The translations under genes were made by a program, and so were the position numbers. The notes under the pieces are model-generated. The model saw only the letters and a list, made by a program, of their open reading frames with translations, made no database searches and was not told the origin of the DNA. From assembly GCA_018350325.1 (NCBI GenBank), contig JAEVLN010000018.1, positions 252,185-316,184 on the forward strand: a stretch of DNA of 64,000 nt, written 5' to 3'. Source of the DNA: Globodera rostochiensis (Eukaryota; Nematoda; Chromadorea; Rhabditida; Heteroderidae). Below are positions 22,507 through 34,132 of the stretch, one piece after another; within the stretch, counting starts at the first letter, position 1, and each line of letters starts with the position of its first letter.

Positions 22507-23471
22507 CACCCCCAGAAGTTTAAAAAAAATTGTTTTATGAAAAAATTGAAAATCGGCTAAACCACAGAATTTACCACTTTACGGATTTAAATGTGAAATT
22601 TGAGGGATTTTTTACTTGCAAATTATTTTTAAAAAACTTCGGATTCGAGCTTCGAGTTTCGCGAAATTTCGGGTATTTTGGGGCTTCGAGTTTCGGGTTC
22701 GGAAAAATTTGTTGCGTTTCGAGTTTCGGGTTCGGTTAGTGCGCCGAGCTTCGCCCATCCCTGCTCCCCTTCCCAGAAAGGTTTTATTAATTGAACTAAC
22801 ATAACACTAGAACATTTTTTGCTTTCATTTTTTAATATTATGTATTGATTAAAAAAAATTCGTAATTTTGGTTAAAAAAAATTGGAAACAATTTTCTCAG
22901 CGGATATCGCGGATATCCACGGATTGGATTACGAACGAAAAATGAGACGAATAAAAACGGATACGGATACAAAGGCCGCGGATATATCCGGACACGGATT
23001 TAAAATTTTGTATCCATGGCCACCCCTGGATCCGGACTCTTGAAAACAGTAAATTTCTTTAAAAGAGTACCCTTGGGAGGCCTGTGAAATAATGTTGTGA
23101 ATGTAATGTGATTTAATTTTATATTGGCATAACGTTATTTGCTATATTTAAAAAATTACTATCATTTAAAATTAGCCAACAGGGGTGCCTAAAAACCGCA
23201 GATTTGGGTACCCGGTTATCGGTTAACCAGGATTTTTGAAGACCCGGTTTGCGTAACCGTTTAACCGGTACTGTGCAACTTTAATCAATTTTATTAAATT
23301 TAATTATGACGAACCATTAAGGAAAAATGATCATTATATTTTGTTCATTTATATCAGCTCAGTCACTTTTTATTTTTTAAGTGATTGATCGACTAAAATG
23401 CTTTGCGAAACAAAACGGCCATTAGTCATGATTCCGAATTGAAAACACAGTATTTAAATGCTAAAATTGAT

Positions 23472-23543
23472 GGGTGATTGGTCTAGTGGTATGATTCTCG
23501 CTTCGGGTGCGAGAGGTCCTGGGTTCAATTCCCAGATCACCCC
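23472..23543 (+). tRNA. tRNA-Pro (anticodon CGG)
   Basis: The seven-base acceptor stem GGGTGAT/ATCACCC is perfect. The D-arm contains TGGTCTAGTGG (A box). The anticodon stem CTCGC/GCGAG encloses TTCGGGT, giving anticodon CGG for proline codon CCG. The T-arm CTGGGTTCAATTCCCAG has a perfect stem and a standard loop (B box). The discriminator base is C, with no intron. A T-rich stretch (ATTTTTAG) 6 nt downstream fits a pol III terminator. Unlike the SINE heads elsewhere in the window, all arms pair. Confidence 0.95.
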
Positions 23544-23903
23544 AATATTTTTAGAGACATTTTTAACTCGACCATCTTGTAATCTTTGAAAAGCAATTTA
23601 ATTATTTTGAAAGAAAATGCGATTTATTCTTTTAGTTTTGTTTTACACAAATATAGTTAAAATCTTATTTTTTGATACTTAACACCAATAAAATGTTATC
23701 AGCATTGACTGGCATTTTTCTAATTTAATTAAAAAGGAATTTCACATAAAGACATGTTTATTACAATTGATTGTTTTGTTGTATTAAACTTTTCTCATTT
23801 TTCTTTAGCATTTTAATGCACTCGAGACAAAAACCAGTTTTCATAAACAAAGTTTGTTAACGCAGATAAATTGAGATTTTTAATATTTAAATGATGTGTA
23901 GAT

Positions 23904-25540
23904 TTAATTGCCCAAATATTGCACAGCTGAAACTTGTTCTTGATGACCAAATTGTTTGCGAAATTCTCTACGATAATGACCACTAAAAATAGAGTATCAA
24001 TTAAATTTAAATCCAATATTTTATTTTTATAATTTTCAGAAATTAGTATTTACTTGCAAACGAAGAGAACCGGGGCATTGCTTCCGTATGCCAACGATTG
24101 CAAAACAAGACTTATTGGTAGAACAAAATATTCAATTGTAAATGCGTCCACAGTGAATAAGGGCATTATGCCATAATAAAAGAAAATATTCTTAAAAAAT
24201 AGGTTTAAAAAAATATGAATTATTGTTAGCCAGCAACCAAGATATAGCATATCAGACCAATTGACATCAGAACACTCAGCGAAATTGTTAACTTTTTTAC
24301 ATTTTCCGGAACTAAATGCAAAAGATAAAAAATATTTGTTGAAATAAATATAAAACTCAATGATTTTCGGCGCCAAATGATCAACAAAATCAGTGTGTAA
24401 GACAAAAATTCGCCACAATATGTAACTAAGGCGCTAATATCGGCGAAATAATGATTTTCGGGTTGATGGACGGAGTCGGCAAGTATGCACATCACCGGTC
24501 TAAAGTTCTTTTTTAAATTAATTTTTTTTTGCAAAAATGCTAACTTTTCCCAATGCGCGGAGCATCCAATATAGATGTTCAACCCACTTAATAGCGCTCT
24601 AATGCAACAAATGCCAATGATACATTTAAAAGTGATGTTTTTTCCACTTGCTTTATACCTAAAAACGGAGTTGTATCGTGAGAAAAAAGTGCTTGACATT
24701 ACAATTAGAGAACGGCACTTGAGCACCGAACGAGAATTTCGAAAAATCGAAAAGATTTTTCATCGATTCGTTTCAGATTACCAAAACTCAAAAAAATCTC
24801 AGTATAATAATCGATTGAGGTTTTGATCAAGAATTTCGAAATCTCGTCAAGATTTAGCGCGATTTTTGATCAAGAATCTGGATCGGTCCTACCTCTAATT
24901 ACAATAATAAATTTATTAAAATATGTTAAATTGTTAACAAATTAATTTATTACCAGAATGGAAAGATAACTCCAATCAGACGGTCGATTCCAATGCATAG
25001 CTGAAGTATCGAAGCAATTGATGTACCAATTAGGGGAACAATTTGTATATAAAAGCACGTGCGCAGTGTGATGTAATTAATTCCAAACACAAAAACGACA
25101 AATTTGACGCTATTTCCAAAAAGGAGAAATGAGGCAAAAAATGCATACAAAGCGATCAGAATTTGGCAAGGCGTTTGGAGTGATCTGATCGGATAATTGC
25201 ATTACGAGCAGTGCTGATCGAGTTACACTTTCAATGGAATATATTTAAGTTTTTCATGTCATTGGCCAAATTAAACAGTTTTTAACTTGGTTCACTACCG
25301 AACTCGAATAGGTAGATAAATTAACCAATGGCAATTTAATTTTTACTTTGTTTTGATGGTCACATAGACGAGAGACGAGTTTAGGCCAATTCCAACCCAA
25401 CAAATCAAAGCAACGATTCCGGATAAAGCAATTTCTCTGGGAACCAAGCCTTTGTTCATGTAAAGAACGTAAAGCTTAAAAATTAAAATTTCAATTATTT
25501 TTAAATTAAAATTTTTTACCGGATCAACGGATGACGCCAT
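23904..25540 (-). CDS. srsx-type chemoreceptor (GPCR), 7 exons, 323 aa
   Basis: Exons 25540-25520, 25474-25347, 25184-24954, 24658-24357, 24311-24238, 24190-24054 and 23982-23904 join in phase (972 nt, stop 23904-23906). The protein has seven hydrophobic segments: TM1 ALSGIVALICWVGIGLNSSL; then LQTPCQILIALYAFF, as in srsx TM2; and TM3 ending GIDRLIGVIFPFWY, the family's DRY-equivalent. The last helix is LQSLAYGSNAPVLFVC, followed by the tail NGHYRREFRKQFG, typical of srsx receptors. It is a predicted seven-transmembrane chemosensory receptor coupling to G proteins in the neuronal membrane; the ligand is unknown. Exon 1 encodes only seven residues. The 47-nt intron at 24191-24237 is chosen because reading through it ends at TAA. 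A hAT-like MITE sits in intron 3 without disturbing the frame. Confidence 0.85.
24706..24897. mobile_element. hAT-like MITE (192 bp) in an intron of the srsx gene
   Basis: A perfect 8-bp duplication attacaat flanks it (24698-24705 and 24898-24905). The ends are TAGAGAACGG and CCTACCTCTA, an imperfect inverted repeat. The interior repeats AATTTCGAAAAATCGA and GATTTTTGATCAAGAATC words. It lies in intron 3, between the donor at 24953 and the acceptor at 24659, 47 bp upstream of exon 4. Confidence 0.75.
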
Positions 25541-25643
25541 TGTATTGTAAATTTTGAAAATATGAGAATTTTAGATTGTAAAATGTTTTAGCATTTAGTT
25601 TTTTCTCATATTAATACTCAATGTCAAATGACTTTTCCAACCA

Positions 25644-26142
25644 ACAATTTTGGGCAATTAACGCTTACGTGTTTCATTATTTGCCCTTGACAAGCCTAAA
25701 CGGTAGATATGCCAGAATCATTTTCTTTCAATAAGACTATAATTAAATATAGTAATATAACAAAAACATTTTTTGTCTAAATGCCAATTTAAATTGTTTA
25801 CCATTACAGCTAATATTGCGCGGAGGGTACATGCATTTTCTAGTAAGTGTATCTTAACAAATTGTGGCCATGTGATGCGCGAAATCCCAAAATTATATTT
25901 TATTTTGGTAATTTGATAACAGGCTCCTTCCTCACCCTTCCCCCCTATTGTTAAAATATGTTTTTCTAAGGGTTCGTGTCGTAAAAAGTGAAAAAAAATA
26001 TATTTTCATCATATTAGAAATGAAAGGGTTTATTTAATTATAGTCTAATTAAAAGAAAATAATTCTGGCATAGCCACTGTTTAGAGAGGGCATGCCAAGG
26101 GCCAATAATGAGAAAGGTAGGCGTTAATTACCCAAAATGTTG
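25644..26142. mobile_element. MITE with ~110-bp terminal inverted repeats
   Basis: 25644-25755 (CAATTTTGGGCAATTAACGC, then GGTAGATATGCCAGAATCAT) is matched in reverse by 26035-26142 (ATTCTGGCATAGCC, then GGCGTTAATTACCCAAAATG) at about 80% identity by eye. The 280-bp core is AT-rich and non-coding. It lies just upstream of the srsx gene. No clear target duplication. Confidence 0.65.
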
Positions 26143-27969
26143 TGTTATTTTTGAAAAAGTTATTTTAATTTTACATTATGCATAATAGTTTGCTATACTT
26201 TTAAGCCAAAAACCGAAATGTTGGCGGGGGGGGGGGCAGGGTTGTCATCGGCAAAACCCAAAAAGCAGGAATTTAGCAGGAATATTTTTTAGACGTGTAA
26301 ATATACGAATTTAATGCCAAAACTTTAAAATTTTTCTGTTTTACCCAAGACCAGAGCCTTTTCTAGCATTGGATCGATGTTTCAATCTTGCAATTAGTTG
26401 AAGCTATCAACACGCAAAAGCTAAGCTATTGGCAAATCTCAAAAGGTAAATATGGATCATTGTCACCAGAGTTGAAACGAAATGATGCGAGCCCGAAATT
26501 TTTTTGTTCCAGTGAAATGGAAGTTGTTCACCAATAATATATTGAAAGAACTGAAAATTTAGATTAATGAAGCATTTTTAAATGATGTTATAATCAAATT
26601 CCTTGTGGCAAACGGTATAAAACCCCGACAATTGAGCATTTTTTTTTTTTGAAAATTTTCAACTGGAACGAGCGGTCAATTTTTTAATTTTTGCAAAAAA
26701 AAAAGATTTGATTTCTAATTAGTATTAATGAATTGTTAAAACTTTGATTTTTGTATAAAATTACTTAAAAATAGTAACCATTTATGAATGGTCGATTTCT
26801 GTGAAATAATATTTTTCATTTTGGTAATTCAAAATTTATATGTTTTTAGAATTATTTATACAAAAAAAAAATGCAACTCTTTTCTATTTTAAAATGATTT
26901 CTATTTAAACTAAACATATCACCTAAAAGTCCTTGCGCACCATTTTTGAGCACAAAATTCTTTAAACAAAAGACTATGAGCTTATTGCGGACAGCTACAG
27001 AGTTGATCAAAATTGATTGATAAAAACCCCACCATTTATAAGAGAAAAGACCGATCGAGATTCTCGATCGAAATCTTGATCGAACGAATTTTTTGAGATT
27101 CTCGATCGTAATCTCGATCGGTCCTCAAGTCCTTTCTCTAATTTTATACACATCTAAAGCAGAAAGCAAAACATAATGTTTACCAACGATCTTTTTTCTG
27201 GTGAACGGAAAATCGGTCACCGAAAAATTGGTCACCGAGGGTTTTCAGAAAATTGGTCACCAAGGAAACTTGGTCTCCAGGTTTTGATCAATGTGTGTAC
27301 TGACCCAAAATGATCTGATTTCTAATTTGAAACTTAAGAAAGAACCTGATCAGCATCAGAAAGAATTTGTGACTCTGGAAATAATCTGATCAGGATCAGA
27401 ATGAAAAAACTGTATTATCAAAAAATAAGGCTTTTAAAATTTACTTACCTATTTCCAATGTTTATTGTAATTTTTATAAATTTAATTCAATTTTAAATCA
27501 TTGTTCAAAATTTTATCAGACAAAAAAGAGGTGTGAGTAATATTTACGAATTGTGCCATTTTAAAACTAATAACATTTCATTGAAATTTTGTTCAATGAT
27601 GAACAATGTTTAATCGATCAGACCCCTGGCAAATAATATAAAGTTAAAGACCGTTTTTGCGCACCAGATCAATTAGAATCGTTTGATCATTGTCCTTTTG
27701 ATCAGTCCAATAAGACCATAATGCTGATCACAAAAATGTTTTACTTTTTTAAATCTGGATCATATTGTTTTGATCCGGACTGATCAGAATAGAAAATATC
27801 AACCAAAAAAATATTTGAATTTGACAGTTAAATGCCGGGGTCTAAACATTCTCTGGTCCACATTCCGACACATTCTATCACTTTGATCCGACCTTTCACC
27901 GTCTGCGCATCATTCCTAATGAATTTTGGCATTTTTTTTTGAATTTTTAAATTATTTACAACCTCCTTC
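26143..27969. other. Non-genic; GATCGA-word MITE candidate
   Basis: 27052-27137 starts AGAGAAAAGACCGATCGAG and ends GGACTTGAGG-type sequence (GTCCTCAAGTCCTTTCTCT), with GATCGAGATTCTCGATCG words between. Near-duplicated flanks (catttata and attttata) suggest a decayed hAT-like insertion. Poly-G at 26226-26236 and many TGATCAGGATCA words occur. No gene is visible up to the unc-87 stop. Confidence 0.4.
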
Positions 27970-30691
27970 CTACTCCTCCTCCTCTTCTTCTTCTTCCTCC
28001 TCCTCCTCTTCTTCGTCCTCCTCCTCATCTTCATCTTCTTCCTCCTCTTCATCCACTTCCTCTTCCTGCTCCTCCTCTTCCGGCTCCTCTTCCTCCACCT
28101 TGGGTTGCTCAACCTCCACCTTTGGCACCGTAAAACTCTCCTCCCGTTGCGGTGTCGTGTCCCCATCCTTGAGAGACTATAAGAAACAAATTGCCAACAA
28201 ATTAAAAATAAATATTATAAAACACACCTCTCGAGCTTCAAACTTCTTTTTGTATTTGTCGAATGGATGCCTAAACCAAACAAAAAAAAAGAGTTCAATT
28301 CAAAGAATTTAAATTATTAAATCTAAACAAAATTTCACATCTTTTGATCAGATTAGACCATAAATCTGATCATGATCATCACAATTTGTATCTGATCACG
28401 CTGCCCAACTTACAAGTTGTCAGAGGAAGCGGAGCCGGGCGGCCGTTGCTCTTCAAACTCGCGCATGGCCGCTTCGTACTCCTCCACCCACTCCTTCTTC
28501 CAGCCCATCTTGCTCATCGTGTTCCGTGGCGTGCCGAAGCCGGTCATCCCACGCTGGGATGCCAATTTGTTGGTGCCAGACTGAAATTTGGGCAATTTTT
28601 TATTTTTAAGATTTTTTTAATTTCGAAAAATGGACCTGCAACCGGACAATGCCCTCGGATTTGAGCTTGTCATCGTCCGGAATGTCTTTGCCGCCCTGGG
28701 TGTGCGGCAATACGTCGCGCACCTTAAATCCATAAGCACTAATTAAACAGAATCGCCGAAAATCTTGGCAAAATTTCCTTAGTTAGTCATTTGTCTCAAA
28801 GTGAGTTCTGTCTCGACTCTCGAGCTTTGGGGTTTCGTGATTCTCACAACCTTTCATTTTTGCGTTAAATTATAATTTCAATTCTCGACTTATAATGATC
28901 TCATTCTCGACTTATGATGATCTCATTCTCGTCTTATATGATCTCATTCTCGACTTATGATGATCTCATTCTTGACTTATGATGGTCTCATTCTCGACTT
29001 ATGATGATCTCATTCTCGACTTATGATGACCTTATTCTCGATCTATGATGATCTCATTCTCGACCTCAGCAGGTCCCGGATTCCTAAAAATTCCGGGTTT
29101 CTTAATAGGTACGTGAACTCAAATTTGCTGATTTTTGATGCGCAAATTCGCCCCTTTTTGCATAATTTACATATTTTCCAATAATAATAATAATAATCAA
29201 TCACCTTCATGAATCCTCCACTGCCCTTCTGACTGGCAAATTTGTTCTGACCCGAATACCATGGCGTGAACTCGCTGCTCTTGCGCACATTTTCCTCGCT
29301 GATGCCGAGCCCATCAATTTCTTGGGTGGCTTGGCGAAACGCGCCGAGACCTTTTTGTTTTTCGTTTTAAAATAATCTTTTAATTAAAACAAAAACAAAA
29401 AATTAATTGTTGATATGTTCACATGTCCGTCACCTGGTGCTCCAAGCATTCCTTGTTGAGAGGCAAAAAGGTTGGTCCCGTACTGGTAGCAGAGCAGTCC
29501 ATGCGTGCCTGGGCATTTTTTTGTTGTTGTAAAATTTGAAAATGTGTGATCCGGCAATATTTAACAAATATAAATGCACATACGTCGATCGTTGGGCAGA
29601 CGCCCTCTGATCAGTGCCACTTGGTTTCGACGAGCGCCAATGTTCACCTCAAACGGAGAAAGTTTAAGAATTTATGATCAAATCAAGATCAGAACTGATC
29701 TATATATTTAAATGAATTGTGATTTCAAATCAATCTAATTTTAAAATTCAAAATTTAACTTAAAGATATGTTCCCATTGTAGAACTAGTTCAGTATTAGG
29801 TCACAATTTAGTTTTTCCTAGCTGATCAAAAGCCCGACCCGACTGATCCCGATTTAAAAATCCGATTGGATCGGATCTGAATTTGTCGTGAACTTTGTTT
29901 TACCTCTCCTGCTTGGGAGGCGAAGCCGTAGTCGCCGGACTGTTTTGGCAAAATGCCCTCGCCTTCCTTGTCCAAAATGGTCTCCCATTCCTTCTTATAC
30001 GCCACTTGAGGCACCTTTAAAAGAAAATTTGAAATTATGCGTTGTGTGTGGCACAATGTGCTCATTATCAAATCGTTTCAAATTTTAAGTGCACAAGAAA
30101 TTCAAAATTCTGAAGAAAAACATATCAAAAAAGCACACACTTGGTTCCGATTGGCCCCGATTGCTGTTTGTCCGGCTTGTGAAGCGTAAAGGTTCGTCCC
30201 GCACTGGGGCCGTAAAACATCCTAAAATTTTAAAATTCCCATTTTGTTTGATTTCTAAAAGGCTATACCTCTCCCTTGCGATCCGGCTCAATGAATCTAA
30301 ATTTGAATTTGCATATGGGTGGTGGTCTGGATTTGGATGATCACAGAAACCATTAAATTTAAATAAACTCTATTTAAGCTTCAATGTTGAAAATTTTCTG
30401 ATTGGTCAGTGTTCAATCTTTTTAAAAGACCAACCCGAGCTTCTTGTCCCTGGTGATGTTCCACCGTGGCATTCCGGGTGCTAAAAGTAAAAGTTGCAAA
30501 ATTAATCAATCAAATTATTTGAACCATTTTAATGTTAATGAAATGATTAGGCAATAATTGTCACCGGTCATGCCCCTCTGCGACTCGAACTTGTTGGTGC
30601 CAGCCTGCATGGTCAAAAAGGTGTCGCCGGCCTTCAGCTTTTCGAAGTTCCATCGCTTCCGCACCGGCTTGTTGTCATCGTCGTAACCGTT
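27970..30691 (-). CDS. UNC-87-type calponin-repeat protein (3' 12 exons)
   Basis: Twelve exons with GT-AG borders join in phase: 30691-30565, 30480-30435, 30296-30269, 30221-30141, 30014-29904, 29647-29584, 29508-29434, 29350-29205, 28722-28636, 28580-28414, 28270-28228 and 28176-27970 (stop 27970-27972). Six calponin-like modules follow one another: [86 protein letters not shown] and [21 protein letters not shown]-87 is an actin-bundling protein of nematode body-wall muscle thin filaments that stabilises F-actin through these modules. The last exon ends in about 40 almost purely Glu/Asp residues, which I do not recall for UNC-87. The first exon or exons, 5' of [14 protein letters not shown], were not found; GC-rich DNA at 31000-31600 may hold the promoter. 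Confidence 0.85.
28881..29066. repeat. 22-bp tandem repeat in an unc-87 intron
   Basis: About eight units of TCTCATTCTCGACTTATGATGA fill part of the intron between exons 29205-29350 and 28636-28722. Units differ by single substitutions and one 1-bp deletion. Confidence 0.8.
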
Positions 30692-32295
30692 CTAAAAAAA
30701 GATTAACTGATCCCGATTTAACCATTTAAATGATCTGATCAGGACCATTTGATCCTTTCTGAGTATCCGAGATCGCAATTATGACCAACTTAAGGTTTTA
30801 CTCAATCCAATGATCCAAATCGAGTCCAGACTAAGTCTTTGCCTGATCAAAACATGAAACTGACTGACATCTTCACCCATTTTTGGATGATGCTGATCAA
30901 GTAGTTTTGTGGAGAATCAATTAAGCCGGGATCAATGTGATTCGGTCCCAATGATTGTGCGCAATTTATTCTCAGTAATTTGTAAGCAACTCCTGCTCCA
31001 CCTCTCCTCTTCGCTTCAGCGGTGCACTTCCGATGAAGAAGCCGTCCGGAACGGAACACAGAAATGAATGGTTGATGTTGGTGCTGATGGATGTTAGCAA
31101 GATGGTGGTGGTGGTGGCTGAAGAGGCCTTTACCCGTCCCACCCCCCCCCCCCTCTTTAACAAATTATCCCTCGAGGGGAGAGCCAAAAGGCTTTTTTGT
31201 GTTTGTTTGCGCTTCTCCCCAACCGCCACCGCTTTTTCTCAACACAAAAATTTTCCCGATCTCTCCTACAAAAACATTCGGAGATCCGATTGGGTGGGAG
31301 CTGACTGATGTTGGTTGCTTACCTTCAATCAGCTAAAGCATATCTTTATGAACAGAGAAGTTCCCGCGCCCGATGCTCTTGATCCCTGCGGGCGCGTGGG
31401 CGTTCTCTGCTGGTGAGCAAAAATGCGCTGGGGTGTCCCCAGCGGGAATCACCCCTCCCCTCCCCTCCAGGGATATGCCTAATCCTTTTGGCCCCGCAGG
31501 GTGTGCGCAACAAATGCTCAGCTTTTGAAAAGCGCGCCACACCTAAAAACAAAAGACTTCCAACCACTCACTCGCCAAAGCTCGCCGAAAGTGAAAGGTG
31601 ATCCCTGGGCAACGAATGAATGCGGCAAAAATCTGGCGATGACGTCATCCTTTTGGATCCATTTGTAATGTCGGTGATCGAGCGTTGATTTTCGAGTTTT
31701 TTTTTCGTAATTTAATTCCAGTTCTTAAAAAACGGCAAAAATGGCATCCAAATTTTACTTACAGTAAAATGGGTTTTGAGAGTTCTTCCAATCGAGTTTA
31801 TATATATTTTACTAAATTTATGACCATTGGTAGGTTAGAGCCTAATCAAATCATGATCCGGGTATTAATAATTGAGTCCACGAGTTCAAAAACGTAGAAA
31901 ACCGTGGCAAAATTTGTCAAAAACGTGGAAAAACCGTGGCAAAATGTCAATTGGAGAAAAAAAAAGTGATTTTAGGGGAGGGTTTTACACTTTTTATTCC
32001 ATTTTTGTTAAGGGATTTTCAAAAAAGCAAATTTTTTGAGAATTTGCTTCCGTTCTAGGGGGGGGGGGGGGTCGGCAGTGAATTTTAAAAAATGACCAAA
32101 GGCTTTGTAAGAATGGGAGAGGTCCGCCGAAAATTTATGTTTACAAATTTTTAAAATATATCCAATAAAAAGTCCATTTGAATCAACGATTGTCATAAAA
32201 ATTCCATCGATTCGTATTTAACAAATGAAAAATTTATACTTTGTTTAGATTTTTATTTTAATGAACATCATACGTAATAGACAGATTTAAATTTT
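30692..32295. other. Upstream region of unc-87; no gene resolved
   Basis: 30720-30860 contains many TGATC(A/C) words. 30980-31600 is GC-richer, with a GGTGGTGGTGGTGG run at 31098 and a poly-C run. ORFs on both strands at 31033-31601 have no recognisable motif, but missing 5' exons or the promoter of unc-87 may lie here. 31700-32200 is AT-rich, with a poly-G run at 32059. Confidence 0.35.
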
Positions 32296-32672
32296 CGGTA
32301 GGGGTCGTTTGAGTCTGGCCATTTGAGTCTGGGCCACTTGAGTCTGGCCACTTGAGTCTGGCCGTTTGAGTCTGGTGGCCACTTGAGTCTGGCCATTTGA
32401 GTCTGGTTGGAAGAAAATTAAATCTTTAAAAGTCAAGCAACATACATACCAGGGATGGGCGGAATTCCGATTTCCGACTTTCCGATTTCCGATTTCCGAC
32501 TTTTTTGGGGTCGGAATTCCGATTTCCGAGTTCCGAAAATTTTTGAGACCCCGGAATTCCGAGTTCCGATTTCCGAAATTTGGAGCAAAAAGTCGGAAAT
32601 TTTCGGAAAAATCGATAATTTTCGGCCCCACTTTTCTAAACAAATCTCGTTAAGATCCTCAAAAAAATTTCC

Positions 32673-32696
32673 CGGTGGCGCCTATCGGCGCCACCG
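32673..32696. repeat. GC hairpin, perfect stem with compensated pairs
   Basis: The stem starts CGGTGG and ends CCACCG. Pair 4:21 is T:A instead of C:G and pair 7:18 is C:G, so all ten pairs are Watson-Crick. Confidence 0.75.
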
Positions 32697-32800
32697 GACC
32701 TCTTCATTTCTCCTAAAAAACTTCAAAAATTGTGCGTTTTTTTTTTCAATTTTGGTTGCAAATTTCTTAACAAATAGTCATCAAAAACCCAAAATTTTCT

Positions 32801-32824
32801 CGGCGGTGCCTATCGGCACCGCCG
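32801..32824. repeat. GC hairpin, perfect stem (7:18 = T:A)
   Basis: The left arm CGGCGGTGCC pairs fully with GGCACCGCCG; the loop is TATC. Confidence 0.75.
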
Positions 32825-33039
32825 ACTCCCCAGTCTCAATTTCGGTTGCCGGGATAAAATTCAACCACTTTGCTGACAAAGGAAGGTATTCGAGTCTCCG
32901 TGGCATTTCGGAATGAAACTTGGTGGCCATATAGAATACCCCTGGGTTTTTAACAAATATGATATCCATTTTTGCGAAATGAGCCAGAGTGCCGAGATAC
33001 GGCGTGCCAAAGTTTAAGTTCTGTGCATAAATATTTTAT

Positions 33040-33140
33040 TTAATACACTTGTTTTGTTGGCGTCGATGGCGCAGTGACTGTGCTCTGGGTTCGCTTTTTG
33101 CCCCCGCAGGTTCAAATTCCGCCGCTCCAAATATTTTATT
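33040..33140 (+). repeat. tRNA-like arm, left copy
   Basis: CGATGGCGCAGTGACTG (A-box-like) and GCAGGTTCAAATTCC (B-box-like) are spaced as in a tRNA; the T-rich tail follows. The same 100+ bp is present in reverse at 33675-33785, and the similarity extends outward (GGAAGGTATTCGAGTCTCCG at 32881, GACACTCGAATACCTTCC at 33833). Confidence 0.6.
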
Positions 33141-33150
33141 TTTTTAATTT

Positions 33151-33660
33151 ATGCATAATTTGGCCAGGGAAGCGATTCCATTTGCACATTTCTTCTCCTC
33201 CATTGATTTTTTAAAAATGAGTATAAACCCTTTAAATATTATATCTCTTCTCCAAAAATATTTATCAAAATACAACAACGTTGAATCACCGATTTCTGCT
33301 CCCGAAATTGAATTCGCCAAAAATATTGCTGCATCGATTGAACGCTGCATCAAAAACGACGAGGAAATTGAAATAATCGACGACTTAATTATAGACGAAA
33401 ATGCTAATTATGTTAAAATGGAGGGAGAATTTGTTGATTTTTCGGATTTGGACGAGGACCCGGATGATGAACAAATTGTTGAAACAAATAGTCCGTGTGG
33501 ATCAGGTGGAACCGGAAGCCCTACTCCAAAATTTTTGAAGTGCCAAATGAAATAACATGCCAAAAAATGTCTTGCGAGAATATAATTTTATTGCGTTGCG
33601 CCTATTGCGAACTGCACTTATGCTTCAAACATTTTTTTGAAGACTATCATTTATGTGAAA
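33151..33660 (+). CDS. Acidic ORF plus Cys/His motif inside the nested element
   Basis: An open frame from 33151 (or Met at 33217) to TAA 33553-33555 encodes a weakly basic start (KMSINPLNIISLLQKYLSKY) and a strongly acidic middle (DDEEIEIIDDLIIDENA; DEDPDDEQ). Directly downstream, in another frame (33567-33665), lies MSCENIILLRCAYCELHLCF with KHFFEDYHLCENA, a C-x2-C-x4-C-x2-H-x5-H-x-C pattern. It resembles the C-terminal zinc motif of some piggyBac-type transposases. An intron or frameshift would join the two parts. The catalytic core is absent. It is probably a remnant, or a miniature gene, of a DNA transposon framed by the tRNA-like inverted arms. Confidence 0.45.
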
Positions 33661-33674
33661 ATGCATAAATTAAA

Positions 33675-33785
33675 AAAATAAAATATTTGGAGCGGCGGAA
33701 TTTGAACCTGCGGGGGCAAAAAGCGAACCCAGAGCACAGTCACTGCGCCATCGACGCCAACAAAACAAGTGTATTAAAAAAAACC
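33675..33785 (-). repeat. tRNA-like arm, right (inverted) copy
   Basis: Reverse complement of 33030-33140 with only a few differences (GGAATTTGAACCTGC, then CACTGCGCCATCG). With its partner it makes a 500-bp loop around the acidic ORF. Confidence 0.6.
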
Positions 33786-33865
33786 CAGGGGTATTCTATA
33801 TAGCCACCAAGTTTCATTCCGAAATGCCACGGACACTCGAATACCTTCCTTTGTGAGCTACATTT

Positions 33866-33930
33866 TGCATTGATGGTGGTTTAGTGGTGAGCGGCAGAGG
33901 GATTGATTTGTTGGGGTTCAGATCCTCGAT
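33866..33930 (+). repeat. tRNA-like SINE head
   Basis: TGGTTTAGTGGTGAG (A box) and GGGGTTCAGATCC (B box, one change from consensus), 30 nt apart. Different in sequence from the flanking arm copies, so a separate family. Confidence 0.45.
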
Positions 33931-34108
33931 GTGCAATTATTTTTCCTTATTTTCTTTGGACATCTATAGTAGAGGAAACAATTTTTAAAACTTTTTTATA
34001 TTTGTCCCGATTAAAAATCCTTTTGATTTTTGATGACAATTTGGAAATTTTTTTTTTGCCCTCGATTTCTAAAATTATTTTGTTAAGCGGGAGGAGGAAG
34101 GGAGGTAT

Positions 34109-34132
34109 CGGCGGTGCCGATAGGCGCCGCCG
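34109..34132. repeat. GC hairpin, GATA loop
   Basis: Mirror orientation to the copies at 32673 and 32801 at the other end of the same element. Pair 7:18 is T:G. Confidence 0.7.

Larger units (their letters stand above)
21834..23200. other. Non-genic; hairpins and two unpaired hAT-like ends
   Basis: GC hairpins lie at 22262 and 22484. 22640-22765 is a TTCGAGTTTCGGG array ending CGCCCATCCCTG. 22900-23028 is a GGATATCC-word array ending GGCCACCCCTG. At 23183 CAGGGGTGCCTAAAAACC starts an array of GGTTAACC/GGTACC words. Each terminus lacks its partner here, so these are truncated elements. The ORF at 21972-22241 has no recognisable feature. Confidence 0.45.

Noticed and set aside
27926..28312. 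Poly-Ser ORF on the plus strand
   Set aside because: It is the antisense of the Glu-rich last exon of unc-87.
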